A stretch of 64,000 nucleotides of DNA from UBA6911 sp964481255 (GTDB lineage Bacteria; Acidobacteriota; UBA6911), in NCBI GenBank assembly GCA_964481255.1, contig CAYZTZ010000003.1, positions 41,861 through 105,860 on the forward strand, given 5' to 3'. The position numbers were made by a program, and so were the translations under genes. The notes under the pieces were generated by a model that searched no databases, was not told where the DNA came from, and was given only the letters and a program-made list of their open reading frames with translations. How positions within the stretch are numbered: the stretch's first letter is position 1; the number at the start of each line of letters is the position of its first letter. Shown piece by piece: positions 33,945 through 43,263 of the stretch.

Positions 33945-36290
33945 ATGCCCAAGATCGACAAACTGCTTTTTAAGGCGATCTTTCCTCCCTTTCTGATCGC
34001 TCTGGGCGTACTCACCTTCGTTGTCTTCCTTCACGACTTCGGAAGTCTGTCCGAGTTGTTCGTTACGAGGAATGCGCCTTTCACCGTCATCCTGACTATT
34101 GCTGGCTCCATCCTGCCCGCGATACTTGTTTTTTCTCTCCCTTTGTCCTATCTGATCGGGATCCTGGTCGGCGTCAGCGGCCTCTCGGGCGAAAACCAGA
34201 TTACGGCGCTTCGCGCCTGCGGCGTTCCTTTGAGAACCCTGCTTCGCATGATACTCGCTCTCGGGATTGCCGTCGGGATCATCACGGGCGTCTTTTCAAC
34301 GGTCATTCTGCCGAAAACCAACGATACCCTTCGTCAGCTCAAGGACCGCATCAGCCTCAGTCAGGCGACGTCTCAGGTACAGGCGCGCGTCTTCATTGAG
34401 AAAATGCCGGATATCGTCTTCTATGTCGACGACTTGGCAATCGACCGCAAACAATGGGAACGGGTGTTTCTCGCGGACAATTCGGATCCTAAAAACCCAA
34501 GGACCATCATGGCCCGCTTCGGAACATGGATCACCGACTCTTCCAACAGGCGCCTCCAGCTCCACCTCGAGCAAGGCGCCAGTTATGCCGTCAACCCTGA
34601 AGATCCAAGCAGCGACAACGTCAGCATTTTCGCCTCAACCGATATACCGATCGATTTGAATATTGATTTCAATATTCAGGAGGACCTTCGTCAGAGGCCG
34701 CGCAGGCCAATGGAACAAAGCACGGCCTATTTGTGGAAAACCTATCGCACATCCACAGGAATGGAGAAAATTCAGAAACTGGTTGAATTAAATCGCCGAA
34801 TTGCCCTTCCCTTTTCGATTTTTCCGTTTGCTTTGATTGGGCTGACGCTCGCCGTCGGAACTCCGAAAGGAGGGCGCGCCCTGGGATTCGCCTTAAGCCT
34901 GGCGGCCGTTTTGTTCTTTTACATCCTCTTTATGAACGGTCTTCGTCTGGCTTCGGTGGGGAAAACCAGCCCTTGGCTGGGCGCATGGGGCGCCGACATT
35001 ATTTTGATGTGCATCGGATTGGCGCTGATGTTTAAGGTTGAGCGCAGCTTCAGACTGGGGCGCTGGATATCGGGAGTGCTATGGGAGACCCGCCTGAAGG
35101 CTATGGGCCGCCGCCTTCCCCTGGAAAGAGCCATGGGGCGGGTAACGAGGATCGACAACGCCATAGTCCGCTCGACCCGTGGCCTGGGGCGGTATATTTT
35201 CCCCAAAATTTTCGACCTGTACGTATCCCGAGGATTCCTCTTTTATTTTCTCTGGTCCTTTCTTGCCTGCGGAACGCTTTTTGTTCTCCTCACACTATTC
35301 GATCTGCTCGACGACATCATTCGCAACAAGGTCCCGCTGCTGCTGGTCCTGGATTACCTCACTTTTCTGACGCCGGAGATCGTCAAGCTCGTAATCCCGA
35401 TGTCCTTGCTGCTGGCCATTCTGATTCATTTCGGGATCCTGGAAAAGAATTCGGAAATAACCGCCATCAAAGCCGGGGGTTGGAGCCTGCACCGGATCGC
35501 GATACCGGTCTTTCTCATCGGCGCCCTTTTCTGCGTCGCGCTCTTCTTCGTGCAGGATTATGTCGCGCCTTACGCGAATGTCCGCCAGGACAGCCTGCGG
35601 GATCTCATCAAGGGCAAGCCGCCGCGGACGACGATGCGCCTGCAGAGAAAGTGGATATTCGGCGAGTCCGGCCGCATATACAACTACGAGTATTTTGACC
35701 GAAACCAGGATTCCTTCGTCGATCTGAACATCTACGATGTCGATTTGCATTCCGTCCGCATCTTGCGCCGCATCCACGCGGCCCGGGCCCGCATCGACCG
35801 CCAGGGATCCTGGCGGCTGGAGGACGGTTGGGTTCGCGATTACCGCTCCCAGGAAAACGGTTTCCGCCGGATTAGATCCGAAGTCTTCCGCTTCCCCGAA
35901 AAGGCCGCCTATTTTAAGAAGGAAATTTTCCAGCCGAACGAATCCTCAAAGATGACCTTTAACGAGCTGAAGAACTACATCCAATACCTTCGCAAATCGG
36001 GCTACAACGCCACGGAGCTTCAGGTGGAGCTCCATAAAAAGATCTCCTTCCCCTTGAGCTGCCTTGTCATGGCGCTTCTCGGCGTCCCGTTCTCCTTTTC
36101 GACCGGCAAAAAGGGGGCTTTTTTCGGAATCGGCATCAGCATCGCCATCGCCATGTCGTACTGGGGCGTATCCGGCGTGTTTGAAACCATGGGCGCATAC
36201 GGCTTTCTGGTGCCTTTTCTGGCGGCCTGGGCCCCCAACATCCTCTTCGGGGCCGCGGGCCTGGTTTTTCTCCTGAACATTCGCACGTGA
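33945..36290 (+). CDS. Fused LptF-LptG lipopolysaccharide export permease
   Basis: One 781-residue polypeptide contains two complete LptF/LptG (YjgP/YjgQ) units. The first, about residues 1-375, opens KLLFKAIFPPFLIALGVL, has a periplasmic beta-jellyroll (DIVFYVDDLAIDRKQW) and ends in helices with PFSIFPFALIGLTLAVGTPKGGRALGF-like sequence. The second, about 420-781, opens FDLYVSRGFLFYFLWSFL and ends LVMALLGVPFSFSTGKKGAFF. Together with LptB they form the ABC exporter that extracts LPS from the inner membrane. In E. coli these are separate proteins. LptB, C, A and D are not in this window; lptE lies at 52625. Confidence 0.93.
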   Translation: MPKIDKLLFKAIFPPFLIALGVLTFVVFLHDFGSLSELFVTRNAPFTVILTIAGSILPAILVFSLPLSYLIGILVGVSGLSGENQITALRACGVPLRTLLRMILALGIAVGIITGVFSTVILPKTNDTLRQLKDRISLSQATSQVQARVFIEKMPDIVFYVDDLAIDRKQWERVFLADNSDPKNPRTIMARFGTWITDSSNRRLQLHLEQGASYAVNPEDPSSDNVSIFASTDIPIDLNIDFNIQEDLRQRPRRPMEQSTAYLWKTYRTSTGMEKIQKLVELNRRIALPFSIFPFALIGLTLAVGTPKGGRALGFALSLAAVLFFYILFMNGLRLASVGKTSPWLGAWGADIILMCIGLALMFKVERSFRLGRWISGVLWETRLKAMGRRLPLERAMGRVTRIDNAIVRSTRGLGRYIFPKIFDLYVSRGFLFYFLWSFLACGTLFVLLTLFDLLDDIIRNKVPLLLVLDYLTFLTPEIVKLVIPMSLLLAILIHFGILEKNSEITAIKAGGWSLHRIAIPVFLIGALFCVALFFVQDYVAPYANVRQDSLRDLIKGKPPRTTMRLQRKWIFGESGRIYNYEYFDRNQDSFVDLNIYDVDLHSVRILRRIHAARARIDRQGSWRLEDGWVRDYRSQENGFRRIRSEVFRFPEKAAYFKKEIFQPNESSKMTFNELKNYIQYLRKSGYNATELQVELHKKISFPLSCLVMALLGVPFSFSTGKKGAFFGIGISIAIAMSYWGVSGVFETMGAYGFLVPFLAAWAPNILFGAAGLVFLLNIRT

Positions 36291-36366
36291 AGGGCGGACG
36301 AGGGACGGGACCGCCGGCCTGCGTCTGCCGTATGTTTCGTCGCAGACCGTCCGTTGAAAAGGCCGG

Positions 36367-37254
36367 CTACGCCCTGGGATGATATTTTTTATAGATCTGC
36401 TTCAGGCGCTCGCGCGTGATATGGGTATAGATCTGGGTCGTTGAGATGTCCGAATGTCCGAGCATCATCTGGACGGACCGGAGGTCGGCCCCGTTTTCCA
36501 GCAGGTGCGTGGCGAAACTGTGCCGCAGCATGTGGGGAGTCAGGGGCTTTCGGATGCCGGCCCTGCGTCCGTAAGCGCGCAGAATCTTCCAGAATCCCTG
36601 CCGGCTCATCCGCGTGCCGCGGCGCGTCACAAAAAGATAATTGGATTGTTTCTTTTTCAGCAGAGCGTTCCGGTGATTCCTCACATAGTCCGCCACTTTC
36701 TCCCTTGCGGCGGCACCGATCGGCACGATCCTCTCCTTGCTTCCCTTCCCCATGCAGGTAAGAACGCCCAGGTTGAGATTCAGCTGGTTGATCCCGAGCC
36801 TGACCAGTTCGGAGACGCGGAGCCCGGAACCGTAAAGGACCTCGATCATGGCCCGGTCCCTGCTTCCCAGCGGCGTATCCGTTTCCGGAGCCTTCAGAAG
36901 ATTTTCCACCTCCTCCCTGCTGAGGAATCGGGGCAAAGGCTTCAGCATCCGGGGAGTCTCGAGGTTTTCCGTCGGGTCGGAGTCCATGAGGCGCGAAACG
37001 GCGAGGAACCGGAAAAACCCCCGCGCCGCGTGCAGAGCCCTGGCTGCGGAGCGGGGGGAGAGGCCGTTTCGCAGCATACCCCGGGTCCATTGCAGGATGT
37101 CTTCCCGGTCCAGCCGCGTGAGCTCGCGCCCGCGCGCCTGGGAAAACGCCTCCAGCTTTTTAAGGTCGCCGGAATAGGCGCCGACCGTATCCGGGGCGAG
37201 TCCCTTTTCCACCCGCAAATAGGTCGCGAATTCCGCCAGAAGGTCTCGGCTCAT
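36367..37254 (-). CDS. xerD: Tyrosine recombinase XerD
   Basis: Site-specific recombinase for chromosome dimer resolution. The 295-residue protein has an N-terminal SAM-like domain and the catalytic set Arg146 (SGLRVSEL), Lys173 (GKGSKER), His241 and Arg244 (HMLRHSFATHLL), His267 (LGHSDI) and Tyr276 (TQIYTH). No integrase-specific arm domain and no attachment sites or cargo are nearby, so a housekeeping Xer protein is the best call. XerC versus XerD is judged from overall similarity only. Confidence 0.9.
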   Translation of the reverse strand: MSRDLLAEFATYLRVEKGLAPDTVGAYSGDLKKLEAFSQARGRELTRLDREDILQWTRGMLRNGLSPRSAARALHAARGFFRFLAVSRLMDSDPTENLETPRMLKPLPRFLSREEVENLLKAPETDTPLGSRDRAMIEVLYGSGLRVSELVRLGINQLNLNLGVLTCMGKGSKERIVPIGAAAREKVADYVRNHRNALLKKKQSNYLFVTRRGTRMSRQGFWKILRAYGRRAGIRKPLTPHMLRHSFATHLLENGADLRSVQMMLGHSDISTTQIYTHITRERLKQIYKKYHPRA

Positions 37255-37549
37255 CGGGCATTCCTCCGAAGCGCGCCCCCCATCCTGAGCGCTGGTCCTG
37301 CGCTTCGTTCGATTTTAGGCGTCCCGGACGGCCCTGGCAAGGCAGCCGCGCCGCATGGATAGCCGCGACACCGCAGTTGCGTGACTTTCTCCGCGCCGCC
37401 CGCAGCAGGCTCTCCTTGACGGATGCGGGCACCCCATATTAGCATGAGCCGTTATTGCGACAACATCTTGATTTGCCGGATCTTGCGGCGCCGGGCGCCG
37501 CGGAGCGGGACGGACGGACAGGCAATACCCAAACAGAGCGAGGACGGAC
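37255..37549. other. 295-bp spacer between divergent xerD and lpxD
   Basis: No gene, tRNA or strong promoter is recognised. Reading frames across it lack starts with ribosome binding sites. The regulatory regions of xerD and lpxD must lie here. Confidence 0.4.
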
Positions 37550-38587
37550 ATGAAGCTTTCGCAGATCGCCGAGAGAATAGGGTGCCGGATGGTAGCCGAT
37601 GAAGACGTCGAGATCGTGCGCGTTGCCGGCATTGAAGATGCGCAGACCGGCGATCTGACGTTTGTCGCGAACCGCAAATATATCCGTCACATCAGGACGA
37701 CGCGCGCCTCCGCCATTATTCTCGGTGAGGATGTGCCGCCCGTTGCGCTCCCGAGCCTCCGGACGCAGGATCCCTATCTCGCGTTCGCCAGGGCTCTGGA
37801 GATTTTTTTCGTTCCCCTGCGCCCCGATCCGGGCATCCATGCGACGGCCGTTGTCGCCGAGGACGCCGAAATCGGGCCGGACGCGAGCGTCGGCGCCTAT
37901 GCCGTCGTCGGCAAAGGCTGCAGGCTGGGGGCGCGCGTCTGTCTTTATCCTCACGTTGTCCTGTATCCCGGCGTCCGGGTGGGCGATGACGCCGTCCTTC
38001 ATTCCCACGTCATTGTGCGCGAGGATTGCCGCATCGGCAACCGTGTCACGCTGCAAAACGGGGTCGTGGTCGGAAGCGACGGGTTCGGTTTTGCTCCCAC
38101 GCGGGACGGCACCTTCTACAAGATCTGCCAGACCGGCCGCGTCGTCATTGAGGACGACGTCGAAATCGGCGCCAACACGACCATCGACCGGGCCGCCGTC
38201 GGGGAAACCGTCATCCGCAGCGGCGCCAAGCTGGACAACCTTATTCAGATCGGCCACGGGTCCCGGGTCGGCCGCAATTCCGTGCTGGCGGCGCAGGTGG
38301 GCTTGGCGGGATCGACCCGTCTGGGGGACGCCGTCTGGGTCGGCGGACAGGCGGGCTTCGCAGGCCACCTGGAAGTTGGGGACAGGGCTGTCATCACCGC
38401 CCAGAGCGGCACATCGCACGATATTGCGCCGGGAACGGTCATGTCCGGCTCCCCCGCCATTGAAAACGCCGCCTGGCTGCGCGCGACGGCGGTCTTCGCG
38501 AAACTGCCTCAGCTGTCCCGCCGCCTGCGCGATCTTGAAAAGGAGATCGAGCGGCTTAGGGGCCTGCTCCCATCAAAAGACCGCTAA
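37550..38587 (+). CDS. lpxD: UDP-3-O-acylglucosamine N-acyltransferase
   Basis: Third step of lipid A synthesis: adds the N-linked 3-hydroxyacyl chain to UDP-3-O-acyl-glucosamine. An N-terminal uridine-binding domain (DLTFVANRKYIRHI) precedes a left-handed beta helix of hexapeptide repeats (about residues 100-290; IHATAVVAEDAEIGPDASVG onward), with the catalytic His in DNLIQIGHGSRVG. A C-terminal helix binds ACP. 345 residues, standard length. The other early lipid A genes (lpxA, lpxC, fabZ) are not adjacent, unlike in many Gram-negatives. Confidence 0.95.
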   Translation: MKLSQIAERIGCRMVADEDVEIVRVAGIEDAQTGDLTFVANRKYIRHIRTTRASAIILGEDVPPVALPSLRTQDPYLAFARALEIFFVPLRPDPGIHATAVVAEDAEIGPDASVGAYAVVGKGCRLGARVCLYPHVVLYPGVRVGDDAVLHSHVIVREDCRIGNRVTLQNGVVVGSDGFGFAPTRDGTFYKICQTGRVVIEDDVEIGANTTIDRAAVGETVIRSGAKLDNLIQIGHGSRVGRNSVLAAQVGLAGSTRLGDAVWVGGQAGFAGHLEVGDRAVITAQSGTSHDIAPGTVMSGSPAIENAAWLRATAVFAKLPQLSRRLRDLEKEIERLRGLLPSKDR

Positions 38588-38883
38588 TAAATCTGATGCC
38601 GCCCGAAAAGCCGCCGATAAGTAAATCAGGCTATTCGAGAAGCTAAACCCAGCCTGGGGTCTCCGGGTTCCGGCTTGCCGGAGCAGGGCTCCAGGCTGGG
38701 GAAACTCCCGCGCTTTTCCCCATTTTCCCTGAGCTTGGCCAACTACCGCGTTCATCGCGTTCCGGATCATGGGCCATGCTTTCTTTCGCGCAATTCGTGC
38801 ATTTCGCGTTTTTTTTCCTGTAAAATAAGCGTTTGCGATTCCTGCGGGACGTTCCCGCCGGTCGCGTCATTGAGGAGCGCTAC
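38588..38883. other. 296-bp spacer between lpxD and ppdK
   Basis: Holds the 53-bp nested hairpin (38648-38700). Upstream of ppdK a TAAAAT hexamer near 38820 could be a -10 but lacks a clear -35. No gene is supported. Confidence 0.4.
38648..38700. terminator. Strong nested hairpin downstream of lpxD
   Basis: Perfect 10-bp arms CCCAGCCTGG (38648-38657) and CCAGGCTGGG (38691-38700) enclose a second stem TCCGGC-TT-GCCGGA. Total 53 bp, 61 bp after the lpxD stop. It could end lpxD transcription, although only short T runs follow, or belong to a family of dispersed palindromic elements. Confidence 0.5.
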
Positions 38884-41658
38884 ATGTCGATCAAATACGT
38901 TTATCTCTTTATGAACGGGGAAGCGGAAGGAAACGGCGAAATGAAGGATCTTCTCGGCGGCAAGGGAGCCGGACTCGCGGAGATGACCAATGCAGGGCTG
39001 CCGGTGCCTCCGGGTTTTACGATTACGACGCAGGCTTGCAACGCCTATTACGCCTCGGGCGAGCAATTTCCCGAGGGCATGTGGAACCAGGTCCTGTCGG
39101 CTCTGAAAAAGGTGGAGCTTGCCACCGGGAAGGAATTCGGCGGCCTGGCCAACCCGCTGCTGGTCTCGGTGCGTTCCGGCGCCAAATTTTCCATGCCGGG
39201 AATGATGGACACGGTTCTCAATCTGGGCCTCAACGAGGAGACGCTGCAGGGACTGGCCCGCCTGACCGGCAACGAAAGGTTCGCACTCGACGCCTATCGA
39301 CGGTTTATCCAGATGTTCGGCAAGATCGTCATGGGCGTGAGCGGAGACCTGTTCGAGCATGCTCTGGCGAAAATCAAACGCTCGGTCCGCGCCGCGCTGG
39401 ACACCGACCTCCAAGCCAAGGACCTTGCGGAGGTCTGCAGCGAATTTCAGAAAATTATACGGCGCGAGACGGGGAAGGACTTTCCGACGGACCCCTATCA
39501 GCAGCTTGAGGAGTCGATCAAGGCCGTCTTCCGGTCCTGGAACGGGGATCGCGCGATCGCCTACCGCCGGCGGGAAAAAATTCCGGACGACCTCGGAACG
39601 GCCGTCAATGTGGTCACCATGGTTTTTGGGAACATGGGGCAGGATTCCGGCACCGGGGTCGCTTTCACGCGGGATCCGGCGACAGGCGAGAAAAAGCTGT
39701 TCGGGGATTACCTGGCGAACGCCCAGGGCGAGGATGTCGTGGCCGGCATCCGCACGCCCAAGCACATCGAGGAATTAAGGGAAGAGATGCCCGAGATCTA
39801 CCGGCAGTTTGCGGAAGTGGCCGATAAGCTGGAGCGCCACTACCGCGATATGCAGGACCTCGAGTTCACCGTGGAACGGGGCAAGCTCTGGATGCTGCAG
39901 ACGCGCAACGGCAAACGCACCGCGCAGGCGGCCGTCCGGATCGCGGTGGACATGGTCAAGGAGGGGCTGATCGACAGACGGACGGCGCTTTTGCGGGTCC
40001 GGGCCGAAGACCTGGATCAACTCCTCCACAAAACGGTGGATCCCAAGGCCGCCGTTCAGGTGCTGACACGAGGGATCAACGCCAGTCCCGGCGCCGCTTC
40101 GGGCAAGGTCGTGTTCACCCCGCAGGAAGCCGAGCTCCTCAAGGAAAAGGGCGAGCGCGTCATCCTCGTCCGGCGCGAAACATCCCCCGAGGACGTGCGC
40201 GGGATGGACGCGGCGCAGGCGATTCTCACATCGACAGGAGGCCCGACGAGCCACGCGGCCGTCGTCGCCCGGGGCTGGGGGAAACCCTGCATTGTGGGCG
40301 CGGGCGAAATAATGATCGACTACGCCAAAAAGGAATTCACCGTCAACGGCACGCGCGTGAAGCAGGGGGACTGGATCACGGTGGACGGCACCAGCGGGCG
40401 AGTCATCCTGGGACAGGCCCCCTTGATCGACCCCGAGCTGGGCGATGATTTTCACCAGCTGATGGAATGGGCCGATGAAGCCCGGAAACTCAAGGTCCGC
40501 ACCAACGCGGATACGCCCGTCGACGCCGCGGTGGCTCGGAAATTCGGCGCCGAAGGGATCGGTCTCTGCCGCACCGAGCACATGTTTTTCGCCGGCGACC
40601 GGATCGATTATGTGCGCCAGATGATTCTCGGGTCGCTCGATTACAAGCGCCTCGAACGCGAACTGGAAGCCCTGGAGGCCGAATGGAAGCGGGGCGCGTC
40701 GCCCCAGAAGCGAAGGGAGCTTCAACAAACGCGCCGCAAGCTCCGGAAGGCCATTCAGGAACCGCACAGGCTATACAAGGGCGGCCTCCAGAAACTTCTG
40801 AGCCTGCAGCGCAAGGATTTCGAAGGGATCTTCCGTGCCATGGACGGCTTGCCCGTGACCATCCGGACCCTGGATCCGCCGCTGCACGAGTTCTTGCCGC
40901 ATTCCGAAAAGGAGACACAGAAGCTGGCCCGCAAGATCAAGGTGAACGCGAGGCGCCTATGGGACGCGGTGCAGATCCTCCACGAGGCGAACCCGATGCT
41001 GGGGCACCGCGGATGCCGCCTCGGCGTGGTCTTTCCGGAAATCACGCAGATGCAGGCTCGCGCCATATTCGAAGCCGCGGTCAACGTCCGGAAGAAGGGA
41101 TTCCGGGTCGAGCCCGAAATCATGATCCCGCTCGTGGCGGACGCCAGGGAGCTGAAGCTGCAGGCGGATCTGGTCCGCAAAGTCGCGGATGAAGTTTTCG
41201 AAAAATCGGGGACCAAAGTCCCCTACCTGGTCGGCACGATGATCGAGCTGCCGCGGGCCGCCCTCACGGCGGACCGGATCGCCGCGATCGCCGAGTTCTT
41301 CTCCTTCGGCACCAACGACCTGACCCAGACCACTTACGGAATTTCGCGCGACGACTCGGGCAAATTCCTGCCTTTCTACATCTCGCATCGTATTTTCACG
41401 GATGATCCCTTCCAGGTCCTGGACCGGGAAGGCGTGGGACAGCTCGTTCAGCTCGGCACGGAGAGGGGCAGGAATACCCGTCCGGATCTTAAGGTCGGAA
41501 TATGCGGAGAGCACGGCGGCGAGCCTTCCTCCATCCACTTCTGCCACCGGGTCGGGATGAACTACGTCTCCTGTTCGCCCTACCGTGTGCCGATTGCCAG
41601 GCTCGCGGCGGCGCATGCGGCCCTGGGTTCCGAGCAGACCATCGCACACACCGCCTGA
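38884..41658 (+). CDS. ppdK: Pyruvate, phosphate dikinase
   Basis: Interconverts pyruvate + ATP + Pi and PEP + AMP + PPi, linking glycolysis and gluconeogenesis. 924 residues: an ATP-grasp domain (DLLGGKGAGLAEMTNAGLPVPPGF; SMPGMMDTVLNLGLN), the phosphohistidine domain with His457 in GGPTSHAAVVARG, and the PEP/pyruvate TIM barrel with Cys874 in GICGEHGG and FFSFGTNDLTQTT. The segment CRTEHMFF also fits PPDK. ATG 38884 follows GAGGAG. It stands alone between lpxD and a terminator-like hairpin. Confidence 0.96.
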   Translation: MSIKYVYLFMNGEAEGNGEMKDLLGGKGAGLAEMTNAGLPVPPGFTITTQACNAYYASGEQFPEGMWNQVLSALKKVELATGKEFGGLANPLLVSVRSGAKFSMPGMMDTVLNLGLNEETLQGLARLTGNERFALDAYRRFIQMFGKIVMGVSGDLFEHALAKIKRSVRAALDTDLQAKDLAEVCSEFQKIIRRETGKDFPTDPYQQLEESIKAVFRSWNGDRAIAYRRREKIPDDLGTAVNVVTMVFGNMGQDSGTGVAFTRDPATGEKKLFGDYLANAQGEDVVAGIRTPKHIEELREEMPEIYRQFAEVADKLERHYRDMQDLEFTVERGKLWMLQTRNGKRTAQAAVRIAVDMVKEGLIDRRTALLRVRAEDLDQLLHKTVDPKAAVQVLTRGINASPGAASGKVVFTPQEAELLKEKGERVILVRRETSPEDVRGMDAAQAILTSTGGPTSHAAVVARGWGKPCIVGAGEIMIDYAKKEFTVNGTRVKQGDWITVDGTSGRVILGQAPLIDPELGDDFHQLMEWADEARKLKVRTNADTPVDAAVARKFGAEGIGLCRTEHMFFAGDRIDYVRQMILGSLDYKRLERELEALEAEWKRGASPQKRRELQQTRRKLRKAIQEPHRLYKGGLQKLLSLQRKDFEGIFRAMDGLPVTIRTLDPPLHEFLPHSEKETQKLARKIKVNARRLWDAVQILHEANPMLGHRGCRLGVVFPEITQMQARAIFEAAVNVRKKGFRVEPEIMIPLVADARELKLQADLVRKVADEVFEKSGTKVPYLVGTMIELPRAALTADRIAAIAEFFSFGTNDLTQTTYGISRDDSGKFLPFYISHRIFTDDPFQVLDREGVGQLVQLGTERGRNTRPDLKVGICGEHGGEPSSIHFCHRVGMNYVSCSPYRVPIARLAAAHAALGSEQTIAHTA

Positions 41659-41675
41659 TCCCTCCGCGCATCAAG

Positions 41676-41721
41676 AAGGACGGCGGGCGTTTGGGGTGAG
41701 GCTTTCGGGCCTGCCGTCCTT
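41676..41721. terminator. Bidirectional terminator between ppdK and inositol-phosphate synthase
   Basis: Arms AAGGACGGCGGGC (41676-41688) and GCCTGCCGTCCTT (41709-41721) pair at 12 of 13 positions, the odd one being a G-T wobble. The two flanking genes converge here, and AA/TT ends give short A and T tails on both sides. Confidence 0.7.
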
Positions 41722-41730
41722 TGCGGGCCT

Positions 41731-43047
41731 CTAATCGTAATATTCCAGGCCCAGGTGCGTGATCAGCTCTTCCCCGCGCATGTAACGCAGAGTGTTTTTA
41801 AGCTTCATCAGCTGGATGAAAAGGTCATGTTCCGGATAGAGCTCCGGGGCGCACATGGGGCTCTTGAAATAAAAGGACAGCCATTCTTGAATCCCGCTCA
41901 TTCCGGTTCGCTGAGCCAGATCCAGGAAAAGCGCCAGATCCAGGACCAGAGGGGCCGCCAGGATGGAATCCCTGCACAGAAAATCCACCTTGATTTGCAT
42001 CGGATATCCCAGCCAACCGAAGATGTCGATATTGTCCCACCCTTCCTTATTGTCGCCGCGCGGGGGATAGTAGTTGATGCGGACCTTGTGGGTGTAATTG
42101 GAATACAGGTCGGGGTAAAGCTCGGGCTGAAGGATATGCTCCAGCACGGAAAGCTTGCTCTCCTCCTTCGTCTTGAAGGCGTCCGGATCGTCCAGGACTT
42201 CTCCGTCCCTGTTCCCCAGAATATTCGTCGAAAACCATCCGTGCAGGCCGATGAGCCTGGATTTGAGGCCCGGGGCGAGGATGGTTTTCATCAACGTTTG
42301 GCCGGTTTTCAGATCCTTCCCGCCGATCGGCACCTCGCGGTCCTTGGCCAGGCGGATCAACGCGGGGATGTCGGCCGAAAGATTGGGGGCGCCGTTGGCG
42401 TACGGGATGCCGGCCTGGATCGCGGCATAGGCGTAAATCATGCTGGGGGCGATGTCCGGATCGTTCCGCACGAGCCCCTTCTCGAAACTCTCCACCGTTT
42501 GATGCACCGCGGCGGGCCTGAGAAACACCTCGGTGCTCGCGCACCAGATCATGACCGTCCGGGTCAGGTTGTTCCGTTTCTGAAAACCGCGGATATCCTC
42601 CTGCAGCATCTGCGCCAGTTCCATCTTGTTGGCCGCTTTCTTGACGTGGGTCCCGTCGAGCCGCCTGACGTAGGACTTATCAAAAACCGCGGGCCACGGG
42701 CTGATCGCCTCAAGAGAGGGACGGATGCTGTCGAGCAGGCTCCGTTCCAGGACGCCGGCCTTGCACGCCGCCTGATAGATGTTGTCGGAAAAAATATCCC
42801 ATCCGCCGAAGACGAGATCATTCAGGGAAGCCAGCGGCACGAAATCCTTGATCGCCGGAACCCGGCCTTCCGTGCGCTTTCCCAGGCGGATGGTGCCCAT
42901 CTGCGTCAGAGAACCGATGGGCTTGGCGATCCCCGCCTTCACCGCCTCCACGCCGGCGATGAACGTGGAGCTGACGGCCCCCATGCCGGGCAGCACCACG
43001 CCCAGCTTCCCTTGGGGCGGCGCGATGTTCATTCCTTTAGAGATCAT
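41731..43047 (-). CDS. Inositol-3-phosphate synthase
   Basis: NAD-dependent conversion of glucose 6-phosphate to 1L-myo-inositol 3-phosphate. 438 residues. The Rossmann motif is LGVVLPGMGAVSSTFIAGVEA; the substrate region includes GKDLKTGQTLMKTILAPGLKSR, GWFSTNILGNRDGEVL and DSILAAPLVLDLALFLDLAQR, all typical of the family. ATG 43047 is preceded by GAGGAA; ATG 43062 is also in frame. Myo-inositol synthesis in a Gram-negative suggests inositol lipids or an osmolyte; the partner genes are not adjacent. Confidence 0.93.
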   Translation of the reverse strand: MISKGMNIAPPQGKLGVVLPGMGAVSSTFIAGVEAVKAGIAKPIGSLTQMGTIRLGKRTEGRVPAIKDFVPLASLNDLVFGGWDIFSDNIYQAACKAGVLERSLLDSIRPSLEAISPWPAVFDKSYVRRLDGTHVKKAANKMELAQMLQEDIRGFQKRNNLTRTVMIWCASTEVFLRPAAVHQTVESFEKGLVRNDPDIAPSMIYAYAAIQAGIPYANGAPNLSADIPALIRLAKDREVPIGGKDLKTGQTLMKTILAPGLKSRLIGLHGWFSTNILGNRDGEVLDDPDAFKTKEESKLSVLEHILQPELYPDLYSNYTHKVRINYYPPRGDNKEGWDNIDIFGWLGYPMQIKVDFLCRDSILAAPLVLDLALFLDLAQRTGMSGIQEWLSFYFKSPMCAPELYPEHDLFIQLMKLKNTLRYMRGEELITHLGLEYYD

Positions 43048-43263
43048 TTTTCGATTCCTCATGAAAGATGACGCGCCGGGAGAAGACGTCCCGCTGCGCA
43101 TCGTTCGGATTATCCTAACGCGGCGGTTCCGGCAGCCGTCCTTCCGCTGATTCGCGTCCGCCGCCGGCCGAAGCTTTAAAAGTGTCCGGCCCCCCATGTT
43201 TCCAGCGGAGAGGGCTCGCCCAATCTTATAGCGAAACGCCGCTGACGATCCATTCAATTCCCG

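Noticed and set aside
36367..37254. Integron or phage integrase
   Set aside because: Length and motifs fit housekeeping XerD; no attachment repeats, cassette array or phage genes nearby.
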